This document shows, one piece after another, positions 60,364 to 64,000 of a DNA stretch of 64,000 nt. Where the stretch lies: NCBI RefSeq assembly GCF_003284975.1, contig NZ_QMEU01000003.1, positions 80,897 to 144,896 on the forward strand, given 5' to 3'. The notes under the pieces are model-generated. The model worked only from the letters and a program-made list of their open reading frames with translations, was not told the origin of the DNA and did no database searches. Numbering within the stretch: the stretch's first letter is position 1; each line of letters begins with the position of its first letter. The DNA comes from Mycobacterium colombiense. GTDB taxonomy: Bacteria; Actinomycetota; Actinomycetes; Mycobacteriales; Mycobacteriaceae. Both the position numbers and the translations under genes were made by a program.

Positions 60364-62775
60364 ATGAGTGTGCACGTAACAGATGCCAAGCCGGCCTCCG
60401 AAGCAGATCAACTGCTCGAGGGTCTCAATCCGCAACAGCGCCAAGCGGTGGTGCATGAGGGTTCGCCCCTGCTGATCGTCGCGGGCGCGGGCTCGGGAAA
60501 GACCGCGGTGTTGACCCGCCGCATCGCCTACTTGATCGCCGAACGCGGGGTCGGGGTCGGGCAGGTGCTGGCCATCACCTTCACCAACAAGGCCGCCGCC
60601 GAGATGCGCGAACGGGTGGTCCGGCTGGTGGGCAACCGGGCCCGCGCGATGTGGGTATCCACCTTCCACTCGACCTGCGTGCGCATCCTGCGCAACCAGG
60701 CGTCGTTGATCGAGGGCCTGAACTCCAATTTCTCCATTTACGATGCGGACGACTCGCGGCGGTTGCTGCAGATGATCGGCCGGGACATGGGGCTCGACAT
60801 CAAGCGGTACTCGCCGCGACTACTGGCCAACGCCATCTCCAACCTGAAGAACGAGCTGATTGACCCCGCCGGGGCGGTGGCCAACCTGACCGACGACTCC
60901 GACGAGTTGTCCCGCACGGTGGCCAGCGTCTACGGCGAGTACCAGCGGCGGCTGCGCGCGGCCAACGCCCTGGACTTCGACGACCTGATCGGCGAGACCG
61001 TGGCGGTGCTGCGAGCCTTCCCCCAGATTGCCCAGCACTACCGGCGGCGGTTCCGCCACGTCCTCGTCGACGAGTACCAGGACACCAACCACGCGCAGTA
61101 CGTGCTGGTGCGCGAATTGGCGGGCCGCGGCGGTTCAGCGAGGCTCGCCGGAGCTGGCCCAAGGGCCGGCGGAGGCGGGGCGAAGCTGGGACCGCCGGAT
61201 CAGCCCGGCAGTGCCGAGGTATCCGACGAAGTGCCGCCCGCGGAACTGTGCGTCGTCGGCGATGCCGACCAGTCGATCTATGCGTTCCGCGGCGCTACCA
61301 TCCGCAACATCGAGGACTTCGAACGCGACTACCCGGACGCGACAACCATTCTGCTGGAACAGAATTACCGCTCGACGCAGAACATCCTGTCCGCCGCGAA
61401 CTCGGTGATCGCCCGAAACTCCGGACGCCGGGACAAGCGGCTGTGGACCGCCGAAGGCGCCGGCGAGCTGATCGTCGGCTATGTCGCCGACAACGAGCAC
61501 GACGAGGCCCGATTCGTGGCCGAGGAGATCGACGCGCTCGCCGAAAAGGGCGAGATCACCTATAACGACGTCGCCATCTTCTACCGCACCAACAACTCGT
61601 CGCGGTCTTTCGAAGAGGTGTTCATCCGCGCCGGAATCCCCTACAAAGTCGTTGGGGGAGTGCGGTTTTACGAGCGCAAGGAGATCCGCGACATCGTCGC
61701 TTACCTGCGGGTGCTGGACAACCCCGGCGACGCGGTCAGCATGCGGCGCATCCTCAACACCCCGCGCCGGGGCATCGGCGATCGCGCCGAGGCATGCGTG
61801 GCGGTGTATGCCGAGAACACCGGCGCCAGTTTCGCCGACGCGCTGGTAGCCGCGGCCGAAGGCAAAGTACCGATGCTGAATTCGCGCGCGGAGAAGGCGA
61901 TCGCCGGTTTCGTCGAGCTGCTGGACGACCTGCGCGGCCGCCTGGACGACGACCTCGGCGACCTGGTCGAGTCGGTGCTCGAACGCACCGGATATCGCCG
62001 GGAGCTGGAATCGTCCACCGATCCCCAGGAGCTGGCGCGTCTGGACAACCTCAACGAACTCGTCAGCGTGGCACACGAATTCAGCACCGACCGCGCCAAC
62101 GCCGCGGCGCTGGGCGAGTCCTTGCAGACACCCGAAGACGAGGACGTGCCGGACACCGGCGTGCTCGCGGAATTCCTGGAACGGGTCTCGCTGGTCTCCG
62201 ACACCGACGAGATACCAGAGGACGGCGCCGGCATGGTCACCCTGATGACGCTGCACACGGCCAAGGGCCTCGAGTTTCCGGTGGTGTTCGTCACCGGCTG
62301 GGAGGACGGAATGTTCCCCCACATGCGGTCTTTGGACGATCCGGTCGAGCTGTCCGAGGAGCGACGGCTGGCCTACGTCGGGATCACCCGAGCCCGCCAA
62401 CGCCTCTATGTCAGCAGGGCGATCGTCCGGTCGTCCTGGGGGCAGCCCATGCTCAATCCGGAATCGCGCTTCCTGCAAGAGATTCCGCAAGAGCTCATCG
62501 AATGGCGGCGCACGGCACCCACCCCGTCGTTCAGCGCGCCGGTGAGCGGCGCCGGCCGGTTTGGCACCCCGCGGGCGGCCCCGACCCGTTCGGGGATGAG
62601 CAAGCGGCCGCTACTGGTGCTCGAAGCCGGCGACCGGGTGACACACGACAAGTACGGGCTGGGCCGGGTCGAGGAGGTCTCCGGCGTCGGCGAATCGGCG
62701 ATGTCGCTGATCGACTTCGGCAGCTCCGGGCGGGTGAAGCTGATGCACAACCACGCCCCGATCAGCAAGCTCTAG
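60364..62775 (+). CDS. uvrD1: UvrD/PcrA-type ATP-dependent DNA helicase UvrD1
   Basis: 803 residues, superfamily 1. Walker A AGAGSGKT (40-47), motif Ia TFTNKAAAEM, motif II VDEYQDTN near 236, motif III GDADQSIYAFRGA near 299, motif IV QNYRSTQNI, motif V LMTLHTAKGLEFPVVFVTG and motif VI RRLAYVGITRARQRLY; a C-terminal Tudor-like tail (VTHDKYGLGRVEEVSG) binds RNA polymerase in relatives. Acts in excision repair. Between motifs II and III an in-frame insert of about 23 residues, rich in Gly, Ala and Pro (256-278), is coded by a palindromic DNA segment. ATG start. Confidence 0.97.
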   Translation: MSVHVTDAKPASEADQLLEGLNPQQRQAVVHEGSPLLIVAGAGSGKTAVLTRRIAYLIAERGVGVGQVLAITFTNKAAAEMRERVVRLVGNRARAMWVSTFHSTCVRILRNQASLIEGLNSNFSIYDADDSRRLLQMIGRDMGLDIKRYSPRLLANAISNLKNELIDPAGAVANLTDDSDELSRTVASVYGEYQRRLRAANALDFDDLIGETVAVLRAFPQIAQHYRRRFRHVLVDEYQDTNHAQYVLVRELAGRGGSARLAGAGPRAGGGGAKLGPPDQPGSAEVSDEVPPAELCVVGDADQSIYAFRGATIRNIEDFERDYPDATTILLEQNYRSTQNILSAANSVIARNSGRRDKRLWTAEGAGELIVGYVADNEHDEARFVAEEIDALAEKGEITYNDVAIFYRTNNSSRSFEEVFIRAGIPYKVVGGVRFYERKEIRDIVAYLRVLDNPGDAVSMRRILNTPRRGIGDRAEACVAVYAENTGASFADALVAAAEGKVPMLNSRAEKAIAGFVELLDDLRGRLDDDLGDLVESVLERTGYRRELESSTDPQELARLDNLNELVSVAHEFSTDRANAAALGESLQTPEDEDVPDTGVLAEFLERVSLVSDTDEIPEDGAGMVTLMTLHTAKGLEFPVVFVTGWEDGMFPHMRSLDDPVELSEERRLAYVGITRARQRLYVSRAIVRSSWGQPMLNPESRFLQEIPQELIEWRRTAPTPSFSAPVSGAGRFGTPRAAPTRSGMSKRPLLVLEAGDRVTHDKYGLGRVEEVSGVGESAMSLIDFGSSGRVKLMHNHAPISKL
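61129..61196. repeat. Palindromic in-frame insert inside uvrD1
   Basis: A 68-bp segment with imperfect inverted-repeat ends: left arm GGCGGTTCAGCGAGGCTCGCC (in two pieces, 61129-61149), right arm GGCGAAGCTGGGACCGCC (61179-61196). The centre has GGCCC-aa-GGGCC. It encodes a low-complexity loop between helicase motifs II and III. Likely a mini inverted-repeat element or slippage product; not confirmed by comparison. Confidence 0.55.
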
Positions 62776-62797
62776 CCGCGACCACGGGCTTCCGCGT

Positions 62798-62853
62798 CGA
62801 GCGTGCACTCAGCGCGAGAAATCGGCGAAATCCTCGCCGTGAGTGCACGTTCG
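62798..62853. terminator. Long hairpin between convergent uvrD1 and membrane-protein genes
   Basis: The arms CGTGCACTC (62802-62810) and GAGTGCACG (62841-62849) are perfect over 9 bp and extend to CGA on both sides with one mismatch; an inner GCGAG/CTCGC pair stabilises the loop. No U-tract follows, as is common in mycobacteria. Placement between converging genes suggests a bidirectional terminator. It also resembles a repeated palindrome I associate with mycobacterial intergenic DNA. Confidence 0.6.
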
Positions 62854-62860
62854 GCAAAGG

Positions 62861-63451
62861 TCAGGCGTCCAGCCAGCGTTTAGTTTGCGGCAGCAGCACG
62901 AGCACGACCGTGGCGATCGGCAATGCGGGCAGCAGATGCACAACCCAGGCGACCCGCGCCCCGGCGATGAACACGCCGATGTAGGTGAGAACGGCGACCA
63001 GCGCTCCGGCCATCAGCAGGTAGCGGCTGATCGATCGGCGCTGCAGCAGCAAGATCACGCCAGAGACCGTGGTGCCGGCGAAGACCAGGGCCAGGAAGGC
63101 GACCGCTATGCAGAACAGGCGGTCGGTTCGCCACCAGCCGGCGATCAGGTCGGTGGCTACCACCGACGTGGCCCAGCCGCTGATGATGCTCACTGCGCAC
63201 GCGGCGACGGCCGTCCGATCGCTGGGCTCGACGGCCGGCACTCCGCCATAACCCGTGCGGGCCGCGCCGGAGCCGGACCGGTAGGGCGGCGGCTGCGGGG
63301 TGAGGTGGGTGGTCGGGGTGTCCGGCGTGGTAGGGATGGGGCCGGTCGGCGCGCGGCGGATGATCCGCGTCCGTGAGTCGGAGGGCGGGTCGTGCTCCGG
63401 TGTGGGCTCGGGCGGACGCGGACCGGAATTTTCTTCGTTCGGCGCGGTCAC
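62861..63451 (-). CDS. Proline-rich four-helix membrane protein
   Basis: 196 residues. The N-terminal 75 residues are rich in Pro, Thr and acidic residues (RPPEPTPEHDPPSDS) and cytoplasmic-looking; four membrane segments follow: VSIISGWATSVVATDLIAG, FCIAVAFLALVFAGTTVSG, LLMAGALVAVLTYIGVFIAG and LLPALPIATVVLVLL. No family is recognised. The GTG start lies 1 bp after the stop of the M23 peptidase, so it is co-transcribed with it and may support envelope work. A start further upstream would overlap the peptidase. Confidence 0.8.
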   Translation of the reverse strand: MTAPNEENSGPRPPEPTPEHDPPSDSRTRIIRRAPTGPIPTTPDTPTTHLTPQPPPYRSGSGAARTGYGGVPAVEPSDRTAVAACAVSIISGWATSVVATDLIAGWWRTDRLFCIAVAFLALVFAGTTVSGVILLLQRRSISRYLLMAGALVAVLTYIGVFIAGARVAWVVHLLPALPIATVVLVLLPQTKRWLDA

Positions 63452-63452
63452 C

Positions 63453-64000
63453 TCAGCCAGCGTAGTTGCCGACGCTGAGACCACGCTTAGCAAGCCACGG
63501 CACCGGGTCGATCCGCTCGGTGCCGCCCTGCAGCACCTCGAAATGCAGGTGCGGGCCGGTGGAATTGCCCCGGTTGCCCATGGTGGCGATCTGGTCGCCG
63601 GCCATCACGCGCTCACCGACGCTTACCAACGCGGTGTTGATGTGACCGTAGAGCGTGACCGTGCCGTCGGCGTGGCGCAGCTTGACCAGCATGCCGTAGC
63701 CGCCGGCCGGACCGGCGTCGATCACGACGCCGTCGGACACCGCATAGATCGGGGTGCCGATCGAGTTGGCCAGATCGATGCCGGCGTGCAGCACGCCCCA
63801 GCGGTAGCCGAAGTTGGAGGTGAAGATGCCCTTGGTCGGCATCACGTAGAGCGGCTGGGACAACCGGGCCTCGCGCTGAGCGCGGTCGTTGGCGAAGGCG
63901 ACGCCCTTGGCCAGCTCCTGGTTGTGCAGCGCGGCGGTGGCCGCGGGCTCCGCCGCGATCACCTGGGGGCCGCGGACGGTGTTGCTGCCGCCCGCGCCAC
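63453..64000 (-). CDS. M23-family (LytM) peptidase, C-terminal part (5' end outside window)
   Basis: At least 182 residues are visible, with the frame open to the right edge. Zinc ligands are complete: His and Asp in HAGIDLANSIG, and HLHFE with the third ligand; YAVSDGVVIDAGPAGGYGML and YGHINTALVSVGERV are family-typical. It cleaves peptidoglycan cross-bridges or acts as an activator (EnvC-like) outside the membrane. The signal or anchor region is not in view. Upstream residues (AGGSNTVRGPQ) look like a linker. Matches Rv0950c by position. Confidence 0.9.
   Translation of the reverse strand, partial: GAGGSNTVRGPQVIAAEPAATAALHNQELAKGVAFANDRAQREARLSQPLYVMPTKGIFTSNFGYRWGVLHAGIDLANSIGTPIYAVSDGVVIDAGPAGGYGMLVKLRHADGTVTLYGHINTALVSVGERVMAGDQIATMGNRGNSTGPHLHFEVLQGGTERIDPVPWLAKRGLSVGNYAG

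Noticed and set aside
61135..62490. A 451-codon frame antisense to uvrD1
   Set aside because: No family features; the helicase motifs on the plus strand explain the region.

Overview
The window is chromosomal DNA from a high-GC actinobacterium, almost certainly a Mycobacterium outside the M. tuberculosis complex. The right half follows a gene order I recognise from M. tuberculosis (around Rv0923c to Rv0950c): mntH, a DapB-like reductase and SDR, pstS-pstC-pstA, ku, ligD, a FAH/metallo-beta-lactamase fusion, an F420/LLM oxidoreductase, a STAS protein, a flavoprotein, an Fpg/Nei glycosylase, an SDR, pgi, chorismate mutase, uvrD1 and an M23 peptidase. It also contains cobF, intact neighbours of cobF, a polyol cassette and MIRU-type repeats, which fits a non-tuberculous, probably slow-growing species. 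These orthologue names are from memory and synteny, not from a search.

Bases 1-29456 are a dense accessory catabolic region acting on CoA thioesters. It encodes two acyl-CoA dehydrogenases (one cut by the left edge), four crotonase-fold proteins that lack the hydratase glutamates, a fused TPP-dependent E1 with a free-standing lipoyl domain, two adenylate-forming acyl-CoA ligases, two thiolase-like/DUF35 pairs, a MaoC hydratase, a TesB thioesterase fused to DUF427, several SDRs, a 3-hydroxyisobutyrate-dehydrogenase-like enzyme, an LLM flavin monooxygenase, NTF2/SnoaL proteins, a serine hydrolase and a P450. Four TetR regulators punctuate it, two of them near-twins. Many neighbours overlap by 4 bp, so they form translationally coupled operons: 5245 down to 564, 11619 down to 7103, 11722-13929, 14786-18192, 23629-25229 and 26975-29456. 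Together they look like a degradative pathway for a complex (steroid, terpenoid or xenobiotic) acid; the substrate cannot be read from the sequence.

A tRNA-Arg(CCU) gene at 29858-29930 marks the boundary. Its 3' end faces the accessory region, the usual geometry for island integration, but no integrase is visible.

Bases 29979-35104 (minus strand) carry an F420-type oxidoreductase, a gamma-glutamylcyclotransferase/poly-gamma-glutamate hydrolase fusion, MntH, a DapB-like reductase and an SDR preceded by a KstR-type operator. A decayed pstS tail (35230-35509) lies before the intact pstS-pstC-pstA phosphate transporter. pstC and pstA are separated by five 52-bp MIRU-type repeats. Ku (39066-39983) and LigD (44943-47210) make up the two-component mycobacterial NHEJ system, here separated by a four-gene polyol/sugar operon (mannitol-dehydrogenase-like x2, HAD phosphatase, PfkB kinase). 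LigD is coupled to the FAH/MBL fusion; a methyltransferase, a crotonase and a KstR-box-controlled LLM oxidoreductase follow.

The right end has the STAS/ATPase protein, an AurF-like diiron oxygenase with a flavoprotein, cobF, a glycosylase, an SDR, pgi (whose start codon lies in a MIRU), chorismate mutase, uvrD1 (with a palindromic in-frame insert), a four-helix membrane protein and an M23 peptidase cut by the right edge.

No insertion sequence, CRISPR array, rRNA or prophage gene was found.
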